Of a stretch of 42,997 bases of DNA, positions 24,443-32,680 are shown piece after piece; position 1 is the stretch's first letter; each line of letters starts with the position of its first letter. The notes beneath the pieces are model-generated. The model was not told where the DNA came from, searched no databases, and was given only the letters and a program-made list of their open reading frames with translations. The translations under genes were made by a program, and so were the position numbers. Origin of the DNA: an uncultured Lachnospiraceae bacterium (GTDB taxonomy: Bacteria > Bacillota_A > Clostridia > Lachnospirales > Lachnospiraceae); contig CAJTOU010000029.1 of NCBI GenBank assembly GCA_910577835.1, positions 1 through 42,997 of the forward strand. Direction: 5' to 3'.

Positions 24443-24489
24443 GAAAATATTATAAATGAAAACGTTATTGGAAAGGATGTGAGATAATA

Positions 24490-25476
24490 ATGAAAGAGGC
24501 AGTAACTCAGTTTTTTGGAACATATTTTCCGTTAAAAGTAGGTACGACGGATATTGTGGAGATTATTATTATCTCTTTTATGATTTATGAACTTCTCAAA
24601 TGGATACAGAGTACAAAGGCATGGCAGCTTTTAAAGGGAATTGTGGTGATACTTGTTTTTATCGCATTTGCAGCAATCTTTGAGCTGTCTACGATTCTGT
24701 GGCTTGTAGAACGGGCGTTAAACGGGCTGTTGTTTGCAATTATCATTGTTTTTCAGCCGGAGCTTCGAAAAGCTCTTGAACAGCTTGGGAGAAAGAAGTT
24801 TTTTGCAGGACTTTTGCCGGAGAGTACAGATACAAATGAGAGATTCAGCGATAAAACGATTAATGAGCTGGTAAAAGCTACCTATGAAATGGCAAAGGTA
24901 AAAACCGGAGCATTGATTGTAATAGAGCAGGATACTAATCTTTCCGAATATGAGGCGACAGGAATAGAGCTTGATTCTCTGGTCAGCAATCAGTTGATTA
25001 TCAATATATTTGAACATAATACTCCGCTTCATGACGGGGCGGTGATTATGAGGGGAAACAGGCTGACCTCGGCAACCTGCTATCTGCCATTGTCCGACAA
25101 TATGGAGCTTAGTAAGGAGCTTGGAACAAGGCACAGGGCAGCAGTCGGTATCAGCGAGGCAACAGATTCTTTTACGATTGTTGTATCAGAGGAAACTGGT
25201 TCGGTGTCCATAGCAGTAGGAGGAAGAATTTTCCGCAATATAGATGCAGAAAAGCTTCGTTCACATCTGGTAAGGCTTCAAAATAAACAGATAGATGTCA
25301 AGCGTTTTCGTCTGTGGAAAATCAGAAATGAAAAGGCAAAAACCATGGAAGCACGAAACGCTGAAAATACAAAGAATAAAGATATGGCAAAGGAAGCCAA
25401 AGGCACAATGGAAGATAAGGCTCAGCAGAAGGAAAAACCGGAAAAGAAGCAGAACAGAAGAAAGAATAAGCATTAA
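24490..25476 (+). CDS. cdaA: CdaA diadenylate cyclase
   Basis: 328 residues. Three N-terminal membrane helices (about residues 15-95) anchor a cytoplasmic DAC domain carrying the catalytic DGA (182-184, in HDGAVIMRG) and RHR (214-216) motifs. It makes c-di-AMP from two ATP; c-di-AMP controls potassium and osmolyte transport and wall balance in Firmicutes. The C-terminal ~50 residues are a lysine/glutamate-rich tail, longer than in the ~273-residue Bacillus enzyme. CdaR follows after 15 bp and GlmM three genes on, the well-known cdaA-cdaR-glmM module in which both proteins modulate the cyclase. Confidence 0.96.
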   Translation: MKEAVTQFFGTYFPLKVGTTDIVEIIIISFMIYELLKWIQSTKAWQLLKGIVVILVFIAFAAIFELSTILWLVERALNGLLFAIIIVFQPELRKALEQLGRKKFFAGLLPESTDTNERFSDKTINELVKATYEMAKVKTGALIVIEQDTNLSEYEATGIELDSLVSNQLIINIFEHNTPLHDGAVIMRGNRLTSATCYLPLSDNMELSKELGTRHRAAVGISEATDSFTIVVSEETGSVSIAVGGRIFRNIDAEKLRSHLVRLQNKQIDVKRFRLWKIRNEKAKTMEARNAENTKNKDMAKEAKGTMEDKAQQKEKPEKKQNRRKNKH

Positions 25477-25491
25477 GAAAGGGGTATTGCC

Positions 25492-26913
25492 ATGAAAAAA
25501 ATGTTCACTGACAATCTGTGGTTAAAAATATTGTCTGTATTAATGGCAATATTAATATGGATTGTTGTTCTGAATATTAATGATCCGAGCAAAACAAGGA
25601 CGATAGCGGGGGTAAGAGTTGAACTGCTTAATGAGGATATTATAACGGGAAATAATCAGGTCTATGACATTTTAGACGGACAGCTTGTCAGCATTACCGT
25701 AACCGGACCACGCACAATTGTAGATACACTGAAGGCGAAGGATTTTACAGTGACGGCTGATTTTAAAGATTTATCTCAGGCAAACTCTATTCCAATTAAT
25801 GTAGAACTGGCAGAATATTCCTATCAGCAGAAGGTCACAATAAATAAAAAATCACATAATACAGTTCAGCTTCTTATCGAGGATTTGGAAGAGAAAGAAT
25901 ATGACATTGACGTGAGATACATAGGGCAGCCTGAAGAGGGCTATATTGTAGCGAACACAGTACTTGATACACCGACAGTAAAAATTACAGCCCCTGTTTC
26001 TGTGCATCAAAATATAAAACAGGTATGTGTCAGTGTGGACGCTAGCAATGCTTCGGCTGATTTTGAGACGGTTGTGCCTGTCAAGGTATATGATTCCAAG
26101 GCGGTAGAGCTGATTCAGGCAGAAAATAATGTAGCGGTTAACGTCACCAATATAAGCGCAAAGAATACAGTATATTATACAAAGAAAATTCCGATAGTTT
26201 ATGATGATATAGAAAATGCTGTAAATGGTTTGGAGGTATCAAATGTCGAGGTTAGCATGAGAGAAGTATCTGTAATGGGCAGAAAGGAAGTTTTGGATAT
26301 GGTGGAAAGACTTCGGCTTCCAACAGATACAATAACATTTGAAGATGGAAATACTGAAACAAAGGTCGAGTACAATCTGCAGGAACTGCTGCCTGAAGGA
26401 GTATATCTCAATGAAAAATCAGATACTTTAAAACTTACTGTTTATCTGACAGAAATCATACAGAGAACGCTGACAATCAATATTACAGATATCGGTATTC
26501 GAAATATTCCTGATGGCATGGGAGCTTCAATTGTGGATAGTGGTACAGTCAGAGTACTTATCCAAGGGAAAAAACATGCAGTGGAGGAACTTGATGCAGG
26601 TACGGTGAGCGCATATGTTTCCGTGAGAGGAGGAAACGCTGCGATTTCTTCTGTTCCTGTACAGCTTCAGCTTCCGGAGGGAATTACACAGGTGGAAAAT
26701 GTATATGTTAGAGTCAGTCTTACAAATACAGAACCTGAGCCAACAAGGGAGACTCAGACACAGACGGAAACGCCGGAGCCGGATACTACTACTCCGACAG
26801 TAAATATATCGGAACCAACTACTACCACCAGTAATCCGACAACGCCACCTCATGAACCGGAGGATGATACGACTACCATGCCGGAAGATTCCTCTCAGAC
26901 GCAGGAAACTTAA
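25492..26913 (+). CDS. cdaR: CdaR (YbbR-domain) regulator of CdaA
   Basis: 473 residues. One N-terminal membrane helix (LKILSVLMAILIWIVVLNIN, residues 10-29) followed by four YbbR-type beta repeats outside the membrane to about residue 415; the VELLNEDI, ITVTGPRTIVDTL and YIVANTVLDTPTVKITAP segments belong to them. The last ~50 residues are rich in Pro, Thr and Glu, typical of a wall-spanning linker. CdaR binds CdaA at the membrane and changes its activity. It lies 15 bp after cdaA and the next start is 28 bp downstream, so the genes are co-transcribed. Confidence 0.92.
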   Translation: MKKMFTDNLWLKILSVLMAILIWIVVLNINDPSKTRTIAGVRVELLNEDIITGNNQVYDILDGQLVSITVTGPRTIVDTLKAKDFTVTADFKDLSQANSIPINVELAEYSYQQKVTINKKSHNTVQLLIEDLEEKEYDIDVRYIGQPEEGYIVANTVLDTPTVKITAPVSVHQNIKQVCVSVDASNASADFETVVPVKVYDSKAVELIQAENNVAVNVTNISAKNTVYYTKKIPIVYDDIENAVNGLEVSNVEVSMREVSVMGRKEVLDMVERLRLPTDTITFEDGNTETKVEYNLQELLPEGVYLNEKSDTLKLTVYLTEIIQRTLTINITDIGIRNIPDGMGASIVDSGTVRVLIQGKKHAVEELDAGTVSAYVSVRGGNAAISSVPVQLQLPEGITQVENVYVRVSLTNTEPEPTRETQTQTETPEPDTTTPTVNISEPTTTTSNPTTPPHEPEDDTTTMPEDSSQTQET

Positions 26914-26941
26914 GAAAGCACGGAAAGGATATGTGAATAAA

Positions 26942-27217
26942 ATGGTCAGTGCAAAGGTAACAGTGATAGATGATACAGGACTTCATATGAAGCCGGCTGG
27001 CATATTATGCAAAAAAGCAGTAAAATTTAAAAGCAAGGTTCGAATCAAAAATGAAACCGGAACCTATAATGCGAAGAGCGTAATCAGTATTTTGGGAGCA
27101 TGTGTGAGAAACGGTGACGAAATTGAGCTGATTTGTGACGGCCCTGATGAGGAAGAGGCACTTCATACATTAGTAAAAGATATTCGTAATAAATTATTCA
27201 GGGATGAATTAGTATAA
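26942..27217 (+). CDS. HPr-family phosphocarrier protein in the cdaA operon
   Basis: 91 residues from ATG 26942; with that start the active site is numbered exactly as in classical HPr (His15 in TGLHMKPAG, Ser46 in NAKSVISIL). HPr takes phosphate from enzyme I on His15, and in Firmicutes is also phosphorylated on Ser46 by HPr kinase. Arg17, normally next to the active site, is Lys here. A GTG at 26933 is a weaker start, being only 3 bases from AGGA. Placed between cdaR and glmM, it may link sugar supply to c-di-AMP or wall precursor synthesis, but it could simply be the main HPr. Confidence 0.85.
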   Translation: MVSAKVTVIDDTGLHMKPAGILCKKAVKFKSKVRIKNETGTYNAKSVISILGACVRNGDEIELICDGPDEEEALHTLVKDIRNKLFRDELV

Positions 27218-27238
27218 AGTAATATGGAGGATATGGAA

Positions 27239-28576
27239 ATGGGCAGATATTTTGGCACAGATGGCTTTCGGGGAGAGGCAAATGTAACATTAAATGTAGA
27301 ACACGCATATAAGGTAGGAAGATATCTGGGTTGGTATTTTGGAAAAAATCATAAAGCCAGAGTAGTAATAGGAAAGGATACCCGAAGGAGCAGTTATATG
27401 TTTGAGTATGCTCTTGCGGCAGGGCTGACTGCTTCAGGTGCAGACGCATATCTTCTTCATGTTACAACAACTCCGAGTGTGTCTTATGTGGTAAGAACAG
27501 AGGAATTTGACTGTGGAATTATGATATCTGCAAGCCATAATCCGTTTTATGACAATGGAATTAAGGTAATTAACGGTCAGGGCATGAAACTGGAGGCGTC
27601 CATAGAGGCGAAGATAGAGGATTATATTGACGGGATTCTGCCGGAAATTCCGTTTGCGGTAAAGGAAAATATAGGAAAAACTGTGGACTATGCGGCAGGC
27701 AGAAACCGTTATATCGGTTATCTGATTTCGATTGCCACACGTTCCTTTAAAGATAAGATTGTAGCGCTTGACTGTTCGAATGGAAGTGCATCTGCGATTG
27801 CAAAAAATGTGTTTGATGCATTGGGAGCAAAGACGTTGGTCATTCACAATGAGCCAGACGGCACAAATATTAATACGGACTGTGGTTCTACACATATTAA
27901 CGTTCTTGTGGATTTTGTAAAAAAGAACAAAGTGGATGTGGGATTTGCTTATGACGGAGATGCTGACAGATGTATTGCTGTGGATGAAAATGGGAATATT
28001 GTAGATGGGGATGCGATTATGTATGTATGCGGAACCTATATGAAGGAATGCGGACAGTTGAATAACAATACAGTGGTGACTACTGTAATGTCCAATATCG
28101 GACTGTACAGAGCATTTGAGGAAAAAGGAATCGCAACAGAGCAGACAGCGGTCGGCGATAAGTATGTATGTGAAAATATGATGAAAAACGGCCATTGTCT
28201 GGGTGGAGAACAGTCAGGACATATTATTTTCAGCAAGCATGCAGCTACTGGAGATGGTATTCTTACTTCTCTTAAAGTAATGGAGGCGATGATAGAGAAG
28301 AAGCAGAGTCTTGGCTGGCTGACCAGAGAGCTGAAAATCTTTCCACAGATTCTTGTCAATGTCAGGGTGGCAGATAAGAATACGGCTATGAAAGACGAGG
28401 AGGTCTTGAAGGCGGCAGATGAAGTTGGAAAGCGGCTGCAAGGAAATGGAAGAATTCTGTTAAGACCAAGCGGTACAGAGAATCTTGTAAGGGTAATGGT
28501 TGAGGCGGAAACTGACGAGCTGTGCAAAGAGATGGCAGAACTTGTGGTGGAAAAGCTCAAGAAGTATGCCGTATAA
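27239..28576 (+). CDS. glmM: GlmM phosphoglucosamine mutase
   Basis: 445 residues from ATG 27239, which is 8 bases after GGAGG (27226-27230); ATGs at 27224 and 27233 overlap or crowd that site. It starts MGRYFGTDGFRG, typical of the family. The phosphoserine loop MISASHNP places the active serine at residue 99, and the metal loop DGDADR is present. It converts glucosamine-6-phosphate to glucosamine-1-phosphate, leading to UDP-GlcNAc for peptidoglycan. GlmM also binds and inhibits CdaA in several Firmicutes. It is the last gene of the cdaA-cdaR module; a GT2 gene follows after about 30 bp. Confidence 0.96.
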   Translation: MGRYFGTDGFRGEANVTLNVEHAYKVGRYLGWYFGKNHKARVVIGKDTRRSSYMFEYALAAGLTASGADAYLLHVTTTPSVSYVVRTEEFDCGIMISASHNPFYDNGIKVINGQGMKLEASIEAKIEDYIDGILPEIPFAVKENIGKTVDYAAGRNRYIGYLISIATRSFKDKIVALDCSNGSASAIAKNVFDALGAKTLVIHNEPDGTNINTDCGSTHINVLVDFVKKNKVDVGFAYDGDADRCIAVDENGNIVDGDAIMYVCGTYMKECGQLNNNTVVTTVMSNIGLYRAFEEKGIATEQTAVGDKYVCENMMKNGHCLGGEQSGHIIFSKHAATGDGILTSLKVMEAMIEKKQSLGWLTRELKIFPQILVNVRVADKNTAMKDEEVLKAADEVGKRLQGNGRILLRPSGTENLVRVMVEAETDELCKEMAELVVEKLKKYAV

Positions 28577-28605
28577 TGTAAAAACCAATAGGAAAGAAAC
28601 AGATT

Positions 28606-29571
28606 TTGGAAATGGAGAGGTATATGGGAAATGTAGATGCAGTAAATGTAGATGTGGTAATTATGGTTTACAAGCCGGATAAAAAGTTATATGATATTGT
28701 CAGCAGGCTTATGGGTCAGACCGTGGTTCCTGAAAATATTTATCTTATACGGACAAAGAGCAGCGAAGATATACAGACAGATGATGTTCTTCGGGAAATT
28801 TTAAAAAGCTATTCCGATATAAAGGTGATGGATGTCGCTGAGGAAGAGTTTGACCACGGGGCCACCAGAGATATGGCTATACATCTGTGTACTGCCGATT
28901 ATGTTCTGATGATGAGTCAGGATGCCGAGCCAAAGAATCGGAAGCTGATTGAAAATCTTCTGAAGGCACAGGGCGAAAAAATATCCGTGGTATATGCAAA
29001 ACAGGAGCCGGCTAAAGACTGCAGAATTGTTGAGAGGTATACAAGGTCCTTTAATTATCCGGAGGAGTCTTCCTCCGCAATAGAAACGGCAGCGAAGACA
29101 AATAATGGAATTAAATCTATTTTCTGTTCGGATGTTTGCGCCATGTATGACAGAAAGGCATATGATGCAGTAGGAGGATTTCCGGGTAAGATAATTTTTA
29201 ATGAAGATGAAATATTTGCAGCAAAATCTTTAAGGGCAGGGTATGATGTGCTCTATGAGGCATCGGCTGTCGTGCTGCATTCGCATAATTACAGTGGAGT
29301 GCAGTATTTTAGGAGGTATTTTGATATGGGAGTTTCCCATGCAGACTTTAGATATATTTTTGACGAATATCATGCCACTGATGAAGGAATGCGTCTGGTA
29401 AAGCAGACTGCAAGATATCTGATAAGAAGGAAGCAGTATCTGGATATTCCGGTACTGATTTATCACAGTGGAATGAAACTTGTGGGAATGAAGCTTGGGA
29501 AGATGTACAAAATGCTTCCAAAAAAAGTTGTAATGGCATGTACGACGAATAAATTTTATTGGAAGAGGTAA
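28606..29571 (+). CDS. GT2 glycosyltransferase, rhamnosyltransferase-like
   Basis: About 321 residues. The start is uncertain: TTG 28606 has AGGAAAG at good spacing, ATG 28612 and ATG 28624 (3 bases after GGAGAGG) are alternatives. The GT-A fold shows VDVVIMVYKPDKK, FDHGATRDMA (the FxHGxTRN element of rhamnosyltransferases), MMSQDAEP as the nucleotide/metal site, and DVCAMYDRKAYDAVGGF. It probably adds rhamnose or a similar sugar to a lipid-linked or wall glycan at the inner membrane face. rmlD is next, which fits a dTDP-rhamnose donor. It runs on from glmM with no clear terminator. Confidence 0.85.
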   Translation: MEMERYMGNVDAVNVDVVIMVYKPDKKLYDIVSRLMGQTVVPENIYLIRTKSSEDIQTDDVLREILKSYSDIKVMDVAEEEFDHGATRDMAIHLCTADYVLMMSQDAEPKNRKLIENLLKAQGEKISVVYAKQEPAKDCRIVERYTRSFNYPEESSSAIETAAKTNNGIKSIFCSDVCAMYDRKAYDAVGGFPGKIIFNEDEIFAAKSLRAGYDVLYEASAVVLHSHNYSGVQYFRRYFDMGVSHADFRYIFDEYHATDEGMRLVKQTARYLIRRKQYLDIPVLIYHSGMKLVGMKLGKMYKMLPKKVVMACTTNKFYWKR

Positions 29572-29594
29572 ATTCAGCTATAAGGAGGCAGACA

Positions 29595-30470
29595 GTGAAG
29601 AAGATATTGGTGACAGGCGCAAATGGACAGCTTGGACGGGCTATCCGAAAAGAATATAAAAGTGAAAGTGCAGAATTTTTTAATACAGATGTGATAAAGG
29701 CAGAAGGAGTGAATGCGACTCTTGACATTACAAAAATCGATGAGGTAATGTCACTGATTCGACAGGAAAAGCCAGATGTAATAATAAATTGTGCGGCACA
29801 TACAAATGTGGATAAATGCGAGCAGGAGTGGGATTTAGCGTATAAGATTAATGCGATTGGACCAAGGAATTTAAGCATTGCGGCTGCGGAAACGGGCGCA
29901 AAGATAATACATGTGTCTACGGATTATGTATTTGAGGGAAATGGGACAGTTCCATATACGGAGTTTGACGCGCCGAATCCAATCAGCGCCTATGGGAAAA
30001 CAAAATACGAGGGGGAAAAGTTTGTAAAGGATTTTGCAGATAGGTATTTTATTTTAAGAACTGCGTGGCTATATGGGGATGGCAGGAATTTTGTAAAGAC
30101 CATGCTTCGGCTGTCAGAGACAAACGAGGAGATAAGTGTGGTATATGACCAGCTTGGTTCCCCAACCAGTGCATCAGAGCTTGCGAAAATGATACATTAT
30201 CTTGAACCAACAGAAAATTATGGGCTGTTTCATGCAACTTGTGAGGGTGATACAAATTGGGCCGATTTTACGGAAGAAATTTTCCGGCTGGCTGGAAAAA
30301 ATACAAAAGTCAGACATGTTACTTCCAAGCAGTATGCGCAAATGAATCCGGCATCAGCAAAAAGGCCGGCGTATTCAATACTGGAAAATTATATGATTAA
30401 GCTGACAAGTGATTTCAGGATGGCGGATTGGAAGGATGCAATTGCAGAATATATGAAGCAGATATTGTAG
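29595..30470 (+). CDS. rmlD: RmlD dTDP-4-dehydrorhamnose reductase
   Basis: 291 residues from GTG 29595, 6 bases after AAGGAGG; an in-frame TTG at 29559 lies within the previous gene. Rossmann motif TGANGQLG (residues 7-14), NCAAHTNVDKCE, and the SDR site VSTDYVFEG with YGKTKYEGE. It does the last step of dTDP-L-rhamnose synthesis, reducing dTDP-4-dehydro-L-rhamnose. RmlA, B and C are not in the window and must be elsewhere. It follows a rhamnosyltransferase-like gene by 23 bp, so sugar supply and transfer are linked. The UDP-glucose dehydrogenase gene follows after 45 bp. Confidence 0.93.
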   Translation: MKKILVTGANGQLGRAIRKEYKSESAEFFNTDVIKAEGVNATLDITKIDEVMSLIRQEKPDVIINCAAHTNVDKCEQEWDLAYKINAIGPRNLSIAAAETGAKIIHVSTDYVFEGNGTVPYTEFDAPNPISAYGKTKYEGEKFVKDFADRYFILRTAWLYGDGRNFVKTMLRLSETNEEISVVYDQLGSPTSASELAKMIHYLEPTENYGLFHATCEGDTNWADFTEEIFRLAGKNTKVRHVTSKQYAQMNPASAKRPAYSILENYMIKLTSDFRMADWKDAIAEYMKQIL

Positions 30471-30515
30471 GCAGATATACAGAAACAACATGGACAAAGA
30501 ATGCGAGGTTCTATT

Positions 30516-31682
30516 ATGAAGATAGCAGTAGCAGGGGTCGGATATGTGGGATTGTCAAATGCAATTTTACTGGCGCAGCACAATGAGGTAAAAGCGTTTG
30601 ATATTATTCCTGAAAAAGTAGATATGGTAAATGCAAGAACATCTCCGATTGTAGATAAGGAAATTCAAGAATATTTTGCTTCTAAAGAATTAAATCTGAA
30701 AGCCACAACAAATAAAATGGAAGCCTTTGAGGGAGCAGAATATATTATTATTTCCACACCGACGAATTATGACCCGGAAAAAAATTACTTTGATACCTCA
30801 TCGGTAGAGCAGGTTATTGAATCTGTACTTCAAATTAATCCAAAAGCGGTAATGGTAGTAAAATCAACTGTTCCTGTTGGATATATTAAGTCTGTAAAGG
30901 AAAAATATGGGATAGACAATATTATGTTTTCTCCTGAATTTTTAAGGGAAGGACGGGCACTGTATGATAATTTATATCCGTCAAGAATTATTGTGGGAGA
31001 ACAGTCTGAAAGAGCAGAAAGATTTGTTGCATTATTGAAAGAAGGAGCAATAAAGCAGGATATTCCAGTGTTGTATACAGACTCCACAGAGGCGGAAGCG
31101 ATTAAATTATTTGCAAATACTTATCTGGCGCTTCGGGTTTCTTTTTTTAATGAATTAGATACCTATGCTGAGGTAAGGGGATTAAATACAAAACAGATTA
31201 TTGATGGAATTGGGATGGACCCAAGAATTGGAACACATTATAACAATCCTTCGTTTGGGTATGGCGGGTATTGCCTGCCAAAGGATACAAAGCAGCTTCT
31301 GGCAAATTATCAGGATGTGCCGGAGAATTTGATTCATGCGATAGTGGATTCTAATTCTACGAGAAAAGACCATATTGCAAATATGATTATAAAGAGAAAT
31401 CCGAAGGTGGTAGGAGTGTACAGACTGACGATGAAAAGTGATTCGGATAACTTCCGGCAGTCGTCGATTCAGGGAGTGATGAAGAGAGTAAAAGCGAAGG
31501 GAATTGAAGTGGTGGTGTATGAGCCGACACTGAAAGAAGAGGAGTTTTTTAGGTCTAGGGTTTTGAGCGACCTTGAGGAGTTTAAAAAAGTCAGTGATGT
31601 AATTGTAGCGAACAGGATGAATGAGGATTTGGGGGATGTGAAGGAGAAGGTGTATACGAGGGATTTGTTTGCGAGAGATTAA
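30516..31682 (+). CDS. ugd: UDP-glucose 6-dehydrogenase
   Basis: 388 residues from ATG 30516 (GCGAGG upstream, 8 bases), the short form found in capsule-producing bacteria. NAD motif VAGVGYVGLSNA at the start, STPTNYDP, the SPEFLREG loop, and the catalytic cysteine in GYGGYCLPKD (Cys253). It oxidises UDP-glucose to UDP-glucuronate with two NAD, giving an acidic sugar donor for surface polysaccharide. It closes the rhamnose-linked block and starts the surface-polymer genes; the next epimerase is 19 bp on. UDP-N-acetylhexosamine dehydrogenase activity is less likely given length and the short C-terminal region, but was not checked. Confidence 0.93.
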   Translation: MKIAVAGVGYVGLSNAILLAQHNEVKAFDIIPEKVDMVNARTSPIVDKEIQEYFASKELNLKATTNKMEAFEGAEYIIISTPTNYDPEKNYFDTSSVEQVIESVLQINPKAVMVVKSTVPVGYIKSVKEKYGIDNIMFSPEFLREGRALYDNLYPSRIIVGEQSERAERFVALLKEGAIKQDIPVLYTDSTEAEAIKLFANTYLALRVSFFNELDTYAEVRGLNTKQIIDGIGMDPRIGTHYNNPSFGYGGYCLPKDTKQLLANYQDVPENLIHAIVDSNSTRKDHIANMIIKRNPKVVGVYRLTMKSDSDNFRQSSIQGVMKRVKAKGIEVVVYEPTLKEEEFFRSRVLSDLEEFKKVSDVIVANRMNEDLGDVKEKVYTRDLFARD

Positions 31683-31701
31683 AATATGGGAGATAGTATA
31701 A

Positions 31702-32553
31702 ATGCAGAAAAAAGTTTTAGTGACAGGCGCTGGTGGATATATTGGTCGCCATGTTGTAAAAGAGCTTCTTGAAAGAGAAGCAATAGTATTTGCAGCAGAT
31801 ATAAAATTTGATGGTCTTGATGAAAGAGCTGTCAAATTAAAAACAGATATATTTTCTGCAAATAAAAACATATATGAGGAACTGGGCAAGCCGGATGTAT
31901 GTCTTCATATGGCATGGAGAGATGGATTTGTGCATAATTCTGAGAGGCATATTTTAGATTTGGAAAAGCATTATTTTTTTGTAAAAAATATGATAGAGGG
32001 AGGTTTAAAACAGATTGCTGTTATGGGTTCCATGCATGAAATTGGTTATCATGAAGGAGCAATTGATGAAAATACACCTACAAATCCATTATCATTATAT
32101 GGAATTGCTAAAAATACGTTACGTCAACTCACGATGCTAACAGGAAAAAATAACAATGCAATTGTTCAATGGATTCGGGGATTTTATATATATGGCGATG
32201 ATTTAAACAGCAATTCCATATTTTCCAAAATTGTAAAGGCAGAACAGGAAGGAAAACAGGAATTTCCATTTACTACTGGAAAAAATCTGTATGATTTTAT
32301 CTCTATTCAGGAAATGGCAGAGCAGATTGCAGCAATTGTTATGCAGGATAAAGTGAACGGCATTATTAACAGTTGTACAGGAGTACCTGTTTCTCTTGCA
32401 GAAAAGATAGAAAGCTTTATCAAAGAAAATGGTTTTCAGATTAAGTTAAAATATGGAGCTTTTCCTGATAGGCCTTATGATTCTCCGGGGATATGGGGAG
32501 ATGCGGCAAAGATTTCTCAGATTATGGAATCTGAGAAAAAAAAGACATATTAA
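31702..32553 (+). CDS. NAD-dependent epimerase/dehydratase (extended SDR)
   Basis: 283 residues. Rossmann motif TGAGGYIG at residues 8-15. The active site reads GSMHEIG (serine) and YGIAK (Tyr and Lys), with MAWRDGF in the usual NCA position. Members with this layout act on nucleotide sugars as 4-epimerases, 4,6-dehydratases or 4-ketoreductases; the exact substrate is not clear. It follows the UDP-glucose dehydrogenase by 19 bp, so it may act on UDP-glucuronate or another sugar of the polymer. Codon use here and beyond is more AT-rich than in the cdaA-glmM block, suggesting the glycan locus begins about here. Confidence 0.8.
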   Translation: MQKKVLVTGAGGYIGRHVVKELLEREAIVFAADIKFDGLDERAVKLKTDIFSANKNIYEELGKPDVCLHMAWRDGFVHNSERHILDLEKHYFFVKNMIEGGLKQIAVMGSMHEIGYHEGAIDENTPTNPLSLYGIAKNTLRQLTMLTGKNNNAIVQWIRGFYIYGDDLNSNSIFSKIVKAEQEGKQEFPFTTGKNLYDFISIQEMAEQIAAIVMQDKVNGIINSCTGVPVSLAEKIESFIKENGFQIKLKYGAFPDRPYDSPGIWGDAAKISQIMESEKKKTY

Positions 32554-32680
32554 ATTTTTTTGTATAAATATTAATAATGGAATGCGGGAGCGTTTATAAT
32601 AATTTCTATGAAAATCTTATCTAAATAAGGGTAAACTATATCGTTGAAGGACAAAAATAATAGATATGATTGGAGTAAAA

